From assembly GCA_947452415.1 (NCBI GenBank), contig CANGCT010000008.1, forward strand, positions 1 through 45,921: a stretch of DNA of 45,921 nt, given 5' to 3'. The stretch is from Flavobacteriaceae bacterium (lineage in GTDB: Bacteria; Bacteroidota; Bacteroidia; Flavobacteriales; Flavobacteriaceae). Under the pieces are notes generated by a model. The model was not told the origin of the DNA, searched no databases, and saw only the letters and a program-made list of their open reading frames with translations. Below, piece by piece: positions 24,391-33,200 of this stretch. The position numbers and the translations under genes were made by a program. How positions within the stretch are numbered: the stretch's first letter is position 1; each line of letters starts with the position of its first letter.

Positions 24391-26205
24391 CTATTTTTTG
24401 ACAATAAATTTAATGGTTTTAGTAATCCTATCGTTGCTTATTTGAGCAAAATAAATTCCGTCGGCCAAATCCGTTACATCATAATTAAACGATAATTTAT
24501 CTTCCGAAAAATCAATTACCTCCTTTTGCTTTTTCACTAATTGACCATTACTGGTGTAAACAGAAATATTAATATTGGAATCAAATGGAATTTTAGAATG
24601 GATTGTAAATTGAGATTTTACAGGATTCGGGTTAATAAATAAGGTATTTCCAAAACTAACTGGATTAATTTGATTGCTAGATAAAGCACCAAGTCTATCG
24701 TTTAATTGTGCAATAAACAAACTCGGAATTGCCGCAATGTGGGTTCCTTGCGATTGTACTAATCCTATTGGTTCTGTAGTAGCATCGCCAACACCCGTTA
24801 TAACTGGACTAACACATCCAATTACCCAATTTATTTCATCCCCTGGAGGATCTTGTATAACCATTCTAGCAGCATTGCAATTCCAAAACATAGTTTGTCC
24901 TCCTGCCCAGCCATGACCGCTTCCCATAACCAATCGGTTTTGAACATCCATGCTTCCGTTTCCAATTAAATTGTCAAATAATATACCGGTTGACCAACGG
25001 TGGTGTGGGCCAATATCACTATTTTGAAGTGTAGAAATTGAATTATAAAAAACATTAGGTCCGCAAGTTCTGCTGCCATCAACATAATCATGACGGCCAT
25101 CTCTAGTAACGCAATTTTGAACCAAACAACGTTGTCCATCTACATTAAAAGAATACCGTCTTCCACCATCAATCGTTGATTTTGCATCCAGCATTTTACA
25201 AGCATCTACCGTAATAAAACTAGCATGAGAATTTATATGTACTGCCGAATATCCAAAATAATACACTTCTAAATTTTTAGCCCAACTATTGTAAATATTT
25301 TCAAATGCTACTGCTTCCCAACCATGATTTTCATCTGTAGCAGATGCATAGGTAGATGAAATTCGCATATTTTCAATACCGCAATTTTGAATTCTACCAT
25401 CGGTAAATTTCACTAATTCCCCTGTAGAATATATAGGATCAATAATGTCCATAATTGGCGCGTCCAAAGTGATTAGATTGCCACTTATAGCCATTATTTT
25501 TCTTTCGGAATTCATATCGTAAGCACTTGCAGTCCAATCTACCGCAGTTGGATCAATTGCAGATAATAAATCCATTCCTAATAAACTTATCCAAGCGGCA
25601 TTAGGAATTCGATGAACAAAAACCTTATCGCCAACTGCAAATGTATGTCCGGAAGCAACAGTGATTTGTTTTTCCCCAATTGGCACATAGTTATCCACTA
25701 TTGCTTTTCTTGTGGAAGACCCTGAAAGGTATGCTGTTCCAGAAGCCCCTAGAAAAGAAAACAGTGTAAATTGGGATGTTTTAGTTCCAATAAAATTAGT
25801 TCCATTTCCGTCAAATCCAACTCCGCGAATTACAATACCACTTGCAGGAATAATAACAGAATCACTTACATTATAAGTTCCTGCAGTAAAAAGAATGGTT
25901 CCTCTAAATCCGTTAGCATCCAAGGGCATTGCTGCTACTTGATTGATTGCATTTTGTATGTTGGCTAAATTATCTCCAACTACAGGGTTTATGGTAAGCA
26001 CAACACTAATAGTAGGAATTGGAGCCTCACTGTTTTTATAGCCAACAGCACTAAAATCGGGAACAATATTTCCTTTGGCATCGGCAGTATAAACAAGATG
26101 ACCATCCATTCCAACAGAAACCAAAGTAGATGTTTGAGCATAACTAGTTCCTTGCAACAGAAAAAGTAGCATTAGTATAGATACAAGGAAATAGTTATTT
26201 TTCAT
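24391..26205 (-). CDS. beta-helix protein with type IX secretion sorting domain, candidate lyase
   Basis: A 604-residue secreted protein. Signal peptide at residues 1-23, a right-handed parallel beta-helix (pectate-lyase-3-like) from about 70 to 480, and a Por sorting domain from about 520 (LFINPNPVKSQFTIHS ... FIVKK). It starts with PDFSAVGY (residues 49-56), a motif also found in the beta-helix protein at 38788-40464. Rich in His/Asp/Arg on one face: RDGRHDYVDGSRT near 368-380, GPHHRWSTG near 399-407, and GSGHGWAGG near 428-436. Those clusters resemble catalytic surfaces of beta-helix lyases or hydrolases, but I know of no characterised homologue. The neighbourhood (PL6 and sulfatase genes) supports action on the same sulfated glycan at the cell surface. 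Confidence 0.82.
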   Translation of the reverse strand: MKNNYFLVSILMLLFLLQGTSYAQTSTLVSVGMDGHLVYTADAKGNIVPDFSAVGYKNSEAPIPTISVVLTINPVVGDNLANIQNAINQVAAMPLDANGFRGTILFTAGTYNVSDSVIIPASGIVIRGVGFDGNGTNFIGTKTSQFTLFSFLGASGTAYLSGSSTRKAIVDNYVPIGEKQITVASGHTFAVGDKVFVHRIPNAAWISLLGMDLLSAIDPTAVDWTASAYDMNSERKIMAISGNLITLDAPIMDIIDPIYSTGELVKFTDGRIQNCGIENMRISSTYASATDENHGWEAVAFENIYNSWAKNLEVYYFGYSAVHINSHASFITVDACKMLDAKSTIDGGRRYSFNVDGQRCLVQNCVTRDGRHDYVDGSRTCGPNVFYNSISTLQNSDIGPHHRWSTGILFDNLIGNGSMDVQNRLVMGSGHGWAGGQTMFWNCNAARMVIQDPPGDEINWVIGCVSPVITGVGDATTEPIGLVQSQGTHIAAIPSLFIAQLNDRLGALSSNQINPVSFGNTLFINPNPVKSQFTIHSKIPFDSNINISVYTSNGQLVKKQKEVIDFSEDKLSFNYDVTDLADGIYFAQISNDRITKTIKFIVKK

Positions 26206-26226
26206 TTTAGTAATAATTCTAAAAAA

Positions 26227-27849
26227 TTATTGTTTTATTTCTTGGCTTTTAAAAAATGCTATCATTTTCGATTTCAATTCTTTAGTAGTTGCAGCATAAT
26301 TTTTATCGTTAACCACATTTACTGTTTCCAAAGGATCTTTCACATAATCATACAGTTCCGAAGCATAAACTTGCGCCTCATTAAAGGATTGTTTGCTTGT
26401 AAAATTATTCATCCAAATAGTAAAACGGAATTTATCGGTTCTTAAACTATACCCCATAATTTTTGGATCGGTATAACCTAATTTTGTCATTTCGGCTTTC
26501 TTCAATTTTCGAGGATACTGACTAATAGAGTAGTCTTTAGCAATTTCTTTATTGTTTAGCATCAAAGGTTTTAAACTTTTTCCGTCTAGATTTTTTGGAA
26601 TTGCAACACCTGCTAAATCACAAATAGTTGGAAAAACATCTACAAATTCGGTAAGGGAATTAGTTTTTCCTGCCTTTATTCCAGGACCAGCAATGATTAA
26701 AGGCGCTCTTGTGGCTTCTTCAAAATTAGTGTGTTTATGCCACAAATCGTGATCGCCTAAATGCCATCCGTGGTCTCCCCAAAGTACAATCACAGTATTA
26801 TCAAGCGTTCCTAAAGATTCTAAAGTATTTAATAAAATTCCTACTTGAGCATCCATATAGGATACTGCAGCATAATAACCATGAATCAATTCTTTTTGTT
26901 TCTCTAATTTTAAACCTATTCTAAGGGAGTCTGCAGGTAAGGTTGCAAATTCTGGAATATCTAGATAATTTCTAAGTTCTCCCGATTGGTGGTAAGCAAT
27001 TAGTGGTCCGTTTTTAGAATGTTCTTGAAATGTAGCAATAGGCATGTCTTCTCTATTGTATAAATCCCAATATTTTTTAGGTGCTACAAATGGCAAATGG
27101 GGTCTATGAAAACCAACTGCCATAAAAAATGGTTTTTCACTTTTAGAAAGAGCAATAATTTGATCTTTTGCCAACAAGGCAATTACGCCATCTTCATAAG
27201 CCGTGTCAGGAACATCGATGCATTCTGTTGAAGGCCCTTTAATACTTTTTGGATTTTCATCATTTGCCGCTAAATCTTTATTTTTTTGTTTTCTTTCCAC
27301 AATAATTTCGGGAGTCATTCTTTCTTTGGTCTCCTTTAATTGGTATTGTCCATTTGCCGGTTCTCCTAAATCGGCAGGAAAATCGGATTCTTTAGATTTT
27401 AAATACGGAACACTCCAAGATGCTGGATCTACACCGTTAATAGCACTTGATGGATGGTAAATTTTTCCGATTGCAGAAGTTTCATATCCTTGCGAAATTA
27501 AATATTGAGGCAGTGTAACTAGATCCGGATTTACATCACGCATTTGAGTGGTTAAATTCCAAACCTGAGTAACATCTGGGCGGGTTCCAGTCATTAAACT
27601 AGCGCGCGTTGGCCCGCAAATGGCTTGTTGGCAATAATTTCTATTGAAAACAGTTGCCATTTTTGCTAATCTATCAATATTTGGTGTTTTCACTAAGTTA
27701 TTTCCGTAGCAACCCAAAAGCGGTTTTAAATCATCTACAGCAATAAACAAAATATTAGGTTTATTGGTTGTTTTCTTTTGAGCAAAAACAGAAGTTGAAA
27801 TTGCAAATAAGAATACAAAAGCAGAAAATTGGATACTTTTCTTAAACAT
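26227..27849 (-). CDS. S1_7-like sulfatase (iduronate-2-sulfatase-like), copy 2
   Basis: A 540-residue exported sulfatase with AVDDLKP (D39, D40), formylglycine motif ICGPTR (Cys78, Arg82), GKIYHP, GFHRPHLPFVAPKKYWDLY, and LWGDHGWHLGDHDLWHKH. It aligns along its length with the sulfatases at 27862-29496 (its upstream neighbour, 12 bases away) and 20974-22602. The signal peptide MFKKSIQFSAFVFLFAISTS precedes the core. In the neighbour an acidic/lysine-rich insert follows the GKIFHP region; this copy instead has a short segment (TPEIIVERKQKNKDLAAND) there. Retention of all catalytic residues argues that it is active and has diverged in regio- or size-specificity rather than decayed. Confidence 0.93.
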   Translation of the reverse strand: MFKKSIQFSAFVFLFAISTSVFAQKKTTNKPNILFIAVDDLKPLLGCYGNNLVKTPNIDRLAKMATVFNRNYCQQAICGPTRASLMTGTRPDVTQVWNLTTQMRDVNPDLVTLPQYLISQGYETSAIGKIYHPSSAINGVDPASWSVPYLKSKESDFPADLGEPANGQYQLKETKERMTPEIIVERKQKNKDLAANDENPKSIKGPSTECIDVPDTAYEDGVIALLAKDQIIALSKSEKPFFMAVGFHRPHLPFVAPKKYWDLYNREDMPIATFQEHSKNGPLIAYHQSGELRNYLDIPEFATLPADSLRIGLKLEKQKELIHGYYAAVSYMDAQVGILLNTLESLGTLDNTVIVLWGDHGWHLGDHDLWHKHTNFEEATRAPLIIAGPGIKAGKTNSLTEFVDVFPTICDLAGVAIPKNLDGKSLKPLMLNNKEIAKDYSISQYPRKLKKAEMTKLGYTDPKIMGYSLRTDKFRFTIWMNNFTSKQSFNEAQVYASELYDYVKDPLETVNVVNDKNYAATTKELKSKMIAFFKSQEIKQ

Positions 27850-27861
27850 TACGTGGTACTT

Positions 27862-29496
27862 TTATTGTTGTTTTACTTCTTTGGATTTGAAATAATCTAC
27901 CATTTTTTTATCTAATTTGGCAGCAATAGCAGCATAGTTTTTGTCTTCTGATACATTTACTTTTTCCAATGGATCTTTAACATAATCGTATAACTCTCTT
28001 GCATATACTTTGTCAGCACTATACGGTTTGTCGCTAGTGAAATTTTTCACCCAAACAGTGTAACGGTATTGCTCTGTTCGCATAGAATAACCCATTAGCT
28101 TCCCTTTTTTATCCTCTTCTGTAATATCCACTTTATCCATTTTTCTAGGATATTGGCTCATTGCATATTCTTTTACAGCTGCTTTATTATTTTTCATAAC
28201 AGGAACCAAACTTTTACCATCTAAATAGTCTGCTGGAGTACCACCAGATAGTTCACAAAGTGTAGGAAATACATCTACAAATTCGGTCATTGATTTAGAT
28301 TGTCCTGGTTTCATTCCTGGTGCAGCAATAATTAATGGCGCTTTAGTAGCTTGTTCATAATTGGTATGTTTTCCCCACATATCATGATCGCCAAGGTGCC
28401 ATCCGTGATCTCCCCATAGCACAATAATTGTGTTATTAAGCGTTCCTAATTTTTCTAAGGTATTCAACAAAATTCCTACTTGAGCATCTGTGTATGAAAC
28501 CGCAGCGTAGTATGCATGTACTAATTCTTTTTGTTTTTCAATGGTTAAACCAATACGGTTGCCATCTTTTTTATCGTATTTAGCAAATTCCTTAACTCCA
28601 TTGTAACTAAGTAATTCGCCAGAATTTTGATATTCAAAATCTTTGCTATTAGACGCTTGCTCTTGAAATTCGGCTATTGGCATATTTTCTCTTTTGTATA
28701 AATCCCAATATTTTTTTGGAGACACGAACGGTAAGTGTGGTTTATGAAAACCAACTGCCATAAAAAACGGCTTGTTTTCTTTAGATAATTTAATGATTTG
28801 TTTTTCTGCTAAAAGTGCACTAACGCCATCTTCATAAGCATTATCTGGCAAATCAAGACATTCAAATGCAGGACCTCTTGAACTTCCTCCATCTTCATCT
28901 AAATCGTCTTTTTTTCCTTTCTTTTTATCTTTTCCTTTTCCATTATCTTTTTCATCTGTAGGCACAGCTTCCTCTTCTTTTGCTTGTTGCGCTTTTAATT
29001 CAGGAGATTGGTAATGTTTTTGAACTGGTAATCCATTAGAATAATCGGATTCTTTTGGAAATATAAAAGGAATACTCCAGGATTGAGGATCTACTTTTTT
29101 ATCTACACAACTCGGATGAAAAATCTTGCCAACTCCCGATGTAGTATAACCTTGACTGATAAAATATTCTGGAAGAGTGATAATGTTTGGATTCATATCT
29201 CTCATTTTGGTTTTAAGGTCGCGAATTTTTGTAACATCAGGACGTAAACCGGTTAACAAACTAGCACGCGTTGGTCCGCAAACTGCTTGTTGGCAATAAT
29301 TATTTAAAAATACAGTTCCCATTTTTGCTAAACGGTCAATATTTGGTGTTTTAACAATGGTGTTTCCATAACAACCTAAAACTGGTTTTAAGTCATCAAC
29401 AGCGATGAAAAGCACATTAGGTTTTGATTTTTCTTGAGCAAATAAAGGCGATAATGATAGAATACCTAAAAGTGCGGATGCGATTAATTTTTTCAT
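27862..29496 (-). CDS. S1_7-like sulfatase (iduronate-2-sulfatase-like), copy 3, with charged insert
   Basis: A 544-residue exported sulfatase. The signal peptide MKKLIASALLGILSLSPLFAQ precedes AVDDLKP, formylglycine motif VCGPTR (Cys73, Arg77), GVGKIFHP, GFHKPHLPFVSPKKYWDLY and LWGDHGWHLGDHDMW. All catalytic and metal residues expected of the family are present. It carries a low-complexity Lys/Asp/Glu/Gly-rich insert at about residues 169-208, much longer and more charged than the corresponding part of the two paralogues. The insert is likely a surface loop beside the substrate pocket. The gene follows the PL5/PL38-like lipoprotein gene after 73 bases and precedes its closest paralogue by 12 bases. 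Confidence 0.93.
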   Translation of the reverse strand: MKKLIASALLGILSLSPLFAQEKSKPNVLFIAVDDLKPVLGCYGNTIVKTPNIDRLAKMGTVFLNNYCQQAVCGPTRASLLTGLRPDVTKIRDLKTKMRDMNPNIITLPEYFISQGYTTSGVGKIFHPSCVDKKVDPQSWSIPFIFPKESDYSNGLPVQKHYQSPELKAQQAKEEEAVPTDEKDNGKGKDKKKGKKDDLDEDGGSSRGPAFECLDLPDNAYEDGVSALLAEKQIIKLSKENKPFFMAVGFHKPHLPFVSPKKYWDLYKRENMPIAEFQEQASNSKDFEYQNSGELLSYNGVKEFAKYDKKDGNRIGLTIEKQKELVHAYYAAVSYTDAQVGILLNTLEKLGTLNNTIIVLWGDHGWHLGDHDMWGKHTNYEQATKAPLIIAAPGMKPGQSKSMTEFVDVFPTLCELSGGTPADYLDGKSLVPVMKNNKAAVKEYAMSQYPRKMDKVDITEEDKKGKLMGYSMRTEQYRYTVWVKNFTSDKPYSADKVYARELYDYVKDPLEKVNVSEDKNYAAIAAKLDKKMVDYFKSKEVKQQ

Positions 29497-29569
29497 TAAA
29501 ATTTATTATTTATTATTTGAGGTTATTATGATGTTTAGGACTAATTATTATTGAATAGGTTTAAAAAAA

Positions 29570-30742
29570 TTAATTTAAAACCCATAATAGTGGGTATCTA
29601 ACTGGTGTATTTCTTATTATTTCGGGAGTAGTAGAATTCGAGTTTAGCGATTTCCATAAATTAATATATTTAATGTTTTTAAAAGCCAACCCTCCAAAAA
29701 GCAAACTCGATTGTCGCACTGGCCATTCGTCCCAATACATTACATCCTGCTGGTAAGGCCAAAGCGATTTATTTTCAATGTACGGAAACATAAATTGCAA
29801 CCCTAATTCAATATTTCTCCCATTTGGTGTGGTGTAGGTAAAAAGATTGTCCTTTTTAGTGGATAATATTTGACAAATACTTGACATTGCATCTAAATTA
29901 AACAAAGAATAACCATAGGGTTTCGTTCTTTTCAATTCCAATGGAAAACTTCCGTCTTTCTCCATTTGATTTGGTAAAAGAGTAGATTTGTAAAAATTTC
30001 TACAAAAAGCCATAGTTTTTTCATCCTTAATCAAAGCCGCAAAAGCCGCTACTTGCATGGTCCAACACACACTATGGTTGTTGCCATTATCTCTTTCGGA
30101 TATTCCGTATTGATGAGTAGTTATCCAATTTAGATAATTAGAAAACCATAATTTTATAGTTTCTAAATCGGCTTTAGAAAGTGCTTTAGAATTTTCAATA
30201 GCATTAATTGCTTTGGTAACTTCTACTAAGTGAACGGTATCAATAATTCCTATTCCACGACCTGTTGCAACTCCTTTTATCGCTTGTGCATAAAGCAAAT
30301 TAGGATTCATTTTAGTGTCTTGATTTATAAACCAAGCTTGTAAATGAAGAACTAATTGTTGTGCATATTTTTCGTCTTTTGTTAAAACATAGGCAGATGC
30401 TAAGGCACCAGAAATTTGGCTAAAACGAATTAAAGCTTCTCTATGAGCCGTAAAATTTGCGGGATTAGTAAAGCCATCTTTTCTTATATAAGGACCATCT
30501 GGATTTTTTTCATCGGGCCACCAATAATCGCCTTCCGAGTAAAAATCATGGTTGGTGCCTGCACTTCTAACACAAGAAGAATTGGTAACCGTTACTGGAG
30601 TTTCATTTAAATATAAAGCAGCATTTTTAAGTACACGACTTCTTTCCATTTCATTTAAATTAAATGCCATTTTAGGAGTAGAGCAACCAGTAAAAATAGT
30701 ACTTGCCAACAAAAAAACACCAATAAAATTTATTTTTTTCAT
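29570..30742 (-). CDS. alginate-lyase-fold lipoprotein lyase (PL5/PL38-like)
   Basis: A 390-residue lipoprotein: MKKINFIGVFLLASTIFTGC gives lipidation at Cys20. The alginate_lyase fold signatures parallel those of the protein at 14056-15279: NHDFYSEGDYWWPDEKNPDG near 64-83, catalytic-type Asn/His in GNNHSVCW (N222, H223), and LKRTKPYGYSLFNLDAM with Arg272 and tyrosines 276 and 278. The two proteins therefore share mechanism but differ in anchoring: this one is membrane-attached and the other has an ordinary signal peptide. It is expected to cut uronic linkages by beta-elimination and to feed unsaturated ends to GH88, encoded two genes upstream. The exact uronate is unknown. Confidence 0.85.
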   Translation of the reverse strand: MKKINFIGVFLLASTIFTGCSTPKMAFNLNEMERSRVLKNAALYLNETPVTVTNSSCVRSAGTNHDFYSEGDYWWPDEKNPDGPYIRKDGFTNPANFTAHREALIRFSQISGALASAYVLTKDEKYAQQLVLHLQAWFINQDTKMNPNLLYAQAIKGVATGRGIGIIDTVHLVEVTKAINAIENSKALSKADLETIKLWFSNYLNWITTHQYGISERDNGNNHSVCWTMQVAAFAALIKDEKTMAFCRNFYKSTLLPNQMEKDGSFPLELKRTKPYGYSLFNLDAMSSICQILSTKKDNLFTYTTPNGRNIELGLQFMFPYIENKSLWPYQQDVMYWDEWPVRQSSLLFGGLAFKNIKYINLWKSLNSNSTTPEIIRNTPVRYPLLWVLN

Positions 30743-30770
30743 TTGAAAAGAGGTAAATAAACCTAACTTA

Positions 30771-33197
30771 TTATTTTTTGAATTTTAAATATTCTCCTTT
30801 AAAATTTTGATTTAAAATATTAATTTCAATAGAATCTCCTATTGCATTTGGAATAACTTCAATTGCTGCTTTTCCGTTGGACATTTTAATAGACTCACTT
30901 CCAGTAGGGGTTCCTTGGTTTTTTAAAGTTTGTCCGCCAGACAAACATTGAAAATAAACTCGTTCTTCATAATCTAAACAGCGTAAGTTATTTTTATCTA
31001 TAGCAATAGCTGTAACCAAATAATTTCCGTTTTTTAATTTTTCTGCTGATAATTTTAATCCATCGGCAGAACCGTTTTTAGTAAAACGATAATTGACATC
31101 AATAGTATCAGAAACTTTAGATCCGTCCTTGGAAATTCCAACAGCAACAAAGGTGTTTTTTCCTTCTGCAAAATTCACTTCCCATGTCAATCCACAGGCT
31201 GGATAAGCAGTTATATCTCTAACTTTAATCCCTAAAGAAACACCGTTTTGGAAGAATTCTACCTTAGGGCAATTACTAAATACATTCAAAATTCTTGGTG
31301 TGTTTTTTGGTCCTTGGCGCTCGGTCCAAGTATGGGATTCTATATAAGTAAATGGTTTTTCACTCCAATAACTTTTAAAAACATAATAAGCATCTTTAGG
31401 ATTTCCGTTTCTATCTACTAACCCTTTTTGATTCATATACGGAATATCATCTTCTGGTCGCAAAGGGGTTGCAAAGTCTTTAAAAGACCATTGAAGGTTA
31501 CCAACAAATGTTGGGTCGTTTTCGGAAATATGCAAATGCCAATCAAATAAATCCACAATATAATTTTCACTCCAATCTCCAATTTGGGCAATATTGGCAA
31601 CTTTAGTTTGCACAATTGCTTCTTCCCAACCTTCCGATTTTATTTGGCCTTCACCATTGATTGGATTTTCAGAATGGCGCCCTACATGGCTATCACCACC
31701 GTATTCAGCATGTATAAAATGTTTGTAATCTAATTTATATTTGTCAATGGCTTTCTTATAACTTTTGAAACTACCAGAATACCATCCAGACCAAATTGAA
31801 GGAGAGAATACATCTACAATTTTAGAACCCTCTTCATATTTACGAATTACAGTTTTTCTAGTTGGATCTAATTTGTGGCTAATATCATTAAGTTCCGATA
31901 AAAACACATTCATTCTCTCGGTATTATCTCCGTCTTTAAAATCAGGCAACCAACTCATTTCATTACCTAATGACCAAAGAATAATAGAGGGGTGGTTATA
32001 ATTTTGATGTATTATTTCAGCAAGCATATTTTTGGCATTGGTTTGCCAAACTTCATTTCCAATACCACCACGACACCATGGTAATTCATCCCAAACTAAT
32101 AAACCAAGTTCGTCACACGCTTTATAAACCTCTGGATCTTGTGGATAATGTGCCAATCTAACAAAGTTTGCACCCATTTCTTTAATAGATTCCATATCTT
32201 TTCGCTGTTGCTCGTTAGACATTGCTGCTCCAACGCCTGCATGCTCTTCATGACGGTGTGTACCACGAATTAATACTCTTTTTCCGTTAAGAAAAAATGG
32301 ACCATTGTCTTTAAATTCGAACCATCTAAAACCAACTTTATCTTGAATTTTATCTTTTTCAATTCCGTTTTCTAACAAGGAAACTGAAACGGTATATAAA
32401 TTTGGTTTATTAATATCCCATAATTCCGGGTTTTTAATATTTTTAAAATCGATTGAAGTTGTTTCGCCAGAAAAATTCCCTTTTTGGGTTGCAATTAATT
32501 TCCCTTTCGGATTTGTTAGTTGTGCGAAGTAAGTAAATTGACCTTTATTTACACTATTTTTTACAGTGGCAATTAAGTTTAAAGTTGCCAGTTTTTCAGA
32601 TACTTGAGGGGTAGTTATCTTGATGTTGTCTATGCTATTTTTAGACATGGTAAGTAACCAAACATCTCTTGTGATTCCACCATAAATTATGAAATCACTT
32701 TTTTGTGATGGAATTACTTCAATATTATAACTGTTATCAACACGAACCAAAACTTCGTTAGTTCCTTCGTTAATAAATTTAGTAATATCCAAAGTAAAGC
32801 CAATGTATCCGCCAATGTGTCCTCCAACATCTTTTCCGTTTACATATACTTTGGTGGTTATATTAGAACCTTCAAAGTATAATTTATATAGTTTATTAGA
32901 ATCTATATTGGTTATAATAAGATTCTTTTTGTACCAACTAGCACTTCGTCTGTAACCGGGATCGTTGTCGGTAGCATCCAGACTGTTCCAACTATGGGGT
33001 AAATTTAAGGCAACCCAATTAGTTGCGTTTTTTACTTCGGATATATTTGGCGTTTCATTTTCTAAATAATTCCAATTACTATCAATATTAGTTTTAGTTC
33101 GTTCGATGCTTTCTGAATTTTGAGCATAAAATGAATTGAAACTAAATAAGGTAATTATAATTAGTAAATGAGAGTTGTAGCGAATGTTGAATTTCAT
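30771..33197 (-). CDS. glycoside hydrolase family 2 enzyme
   Basis: An 808-residue exported GH2 hydrolase with N-terminal jelly-roll, immunoglobulin-like and TIM-barrel domains. The acid/base glutamate is E413 in SLGNEMSW and the nucleophile is E498 in HAEYGG. A C-terminal extension of about 200 residues looks like added beta-sandwich domains. NQKG at about 589-592 matches the NxKG motif used by beta-glucuronidases to bind the carboxylate, which would suit this uronate locus, but similar NxKG sequences also occur in Bacteroidota GH2 beta-galactosidases, so specificity is open between beta-glucuronidase and beta-galactosidase. The signal peptide covers residues 1-25. It is separated from the GH88 stop by three bases, suggesting coupled expression and sequential action. 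Confidence 0.88.
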   Translation of the reverse strand: MKFNIRYNSHLLIIITLFSFNSFYAQNSESIERTKTNIDSNWNYLENETPNISEVKNATNWVALNLPHSWNSLDATDNDPGYRRSASWYKKNLIITNIDSNKLYKLYFEGSNITTKVYVNGKDVGGHIGGYIGFTLDITKFINEGTNEVLVRVDNSYNIEVIPSQKSDFIIYGGITRDVWLLTMSKNSIDNIKITTPQVSEKLATLNLIATVKNSVNKGQFTYFAQLTNPKGKLIATQKGNFSGETTSIDFKNIKNPELWDINKPNLYTVSVSLLENGIEKDKIQDKVGFRWFEFKDNGPFFLNGKRVLIRGTHRHEEHAGVGAAMSNEQQRKDMESIKEMGANFVRLAHYPQDPEVYKACDELGLLVWDELPWCRGGIGNEVWQTNAKNMLAEIIHQNYNHPSIILWSLGNEMSWLPDFKDGDNTERMNVFLSELNDISHKLDPTRKTVIRKYEEGSKIVDVFSPSIWSGWYSGSFKSYKKAIDKYKLDYKHFIHAEYGGDSHVGRHSENPINGEGQIKSEGWEEAIVQTKVANIAQIGDWSENYIVDLFDWHLHISENDPTFVGNLQWSFKDFATPLRPEDDIPYMNQKGLVDRNGNPKDAYYVFKSYWSEKPFTYIESHTWTERQGPKNTPRILNVFSNCPKVEFFQNGVSLGIKVRDITAYPACGLTWEVNFAEGKNTFVAVGISKDGSKVSDTIDVNYRFTKNGSADGLKLSAEKLKNGNYLVTAIAIDKNNLRCLDYEERVYFQCLSGGQTLKNQGTPTGSESIKMSNGKAAIEVIPNAIGDSIEINILNQNFKGEYLKFKK

Positions 33198-33200
33198 AAA

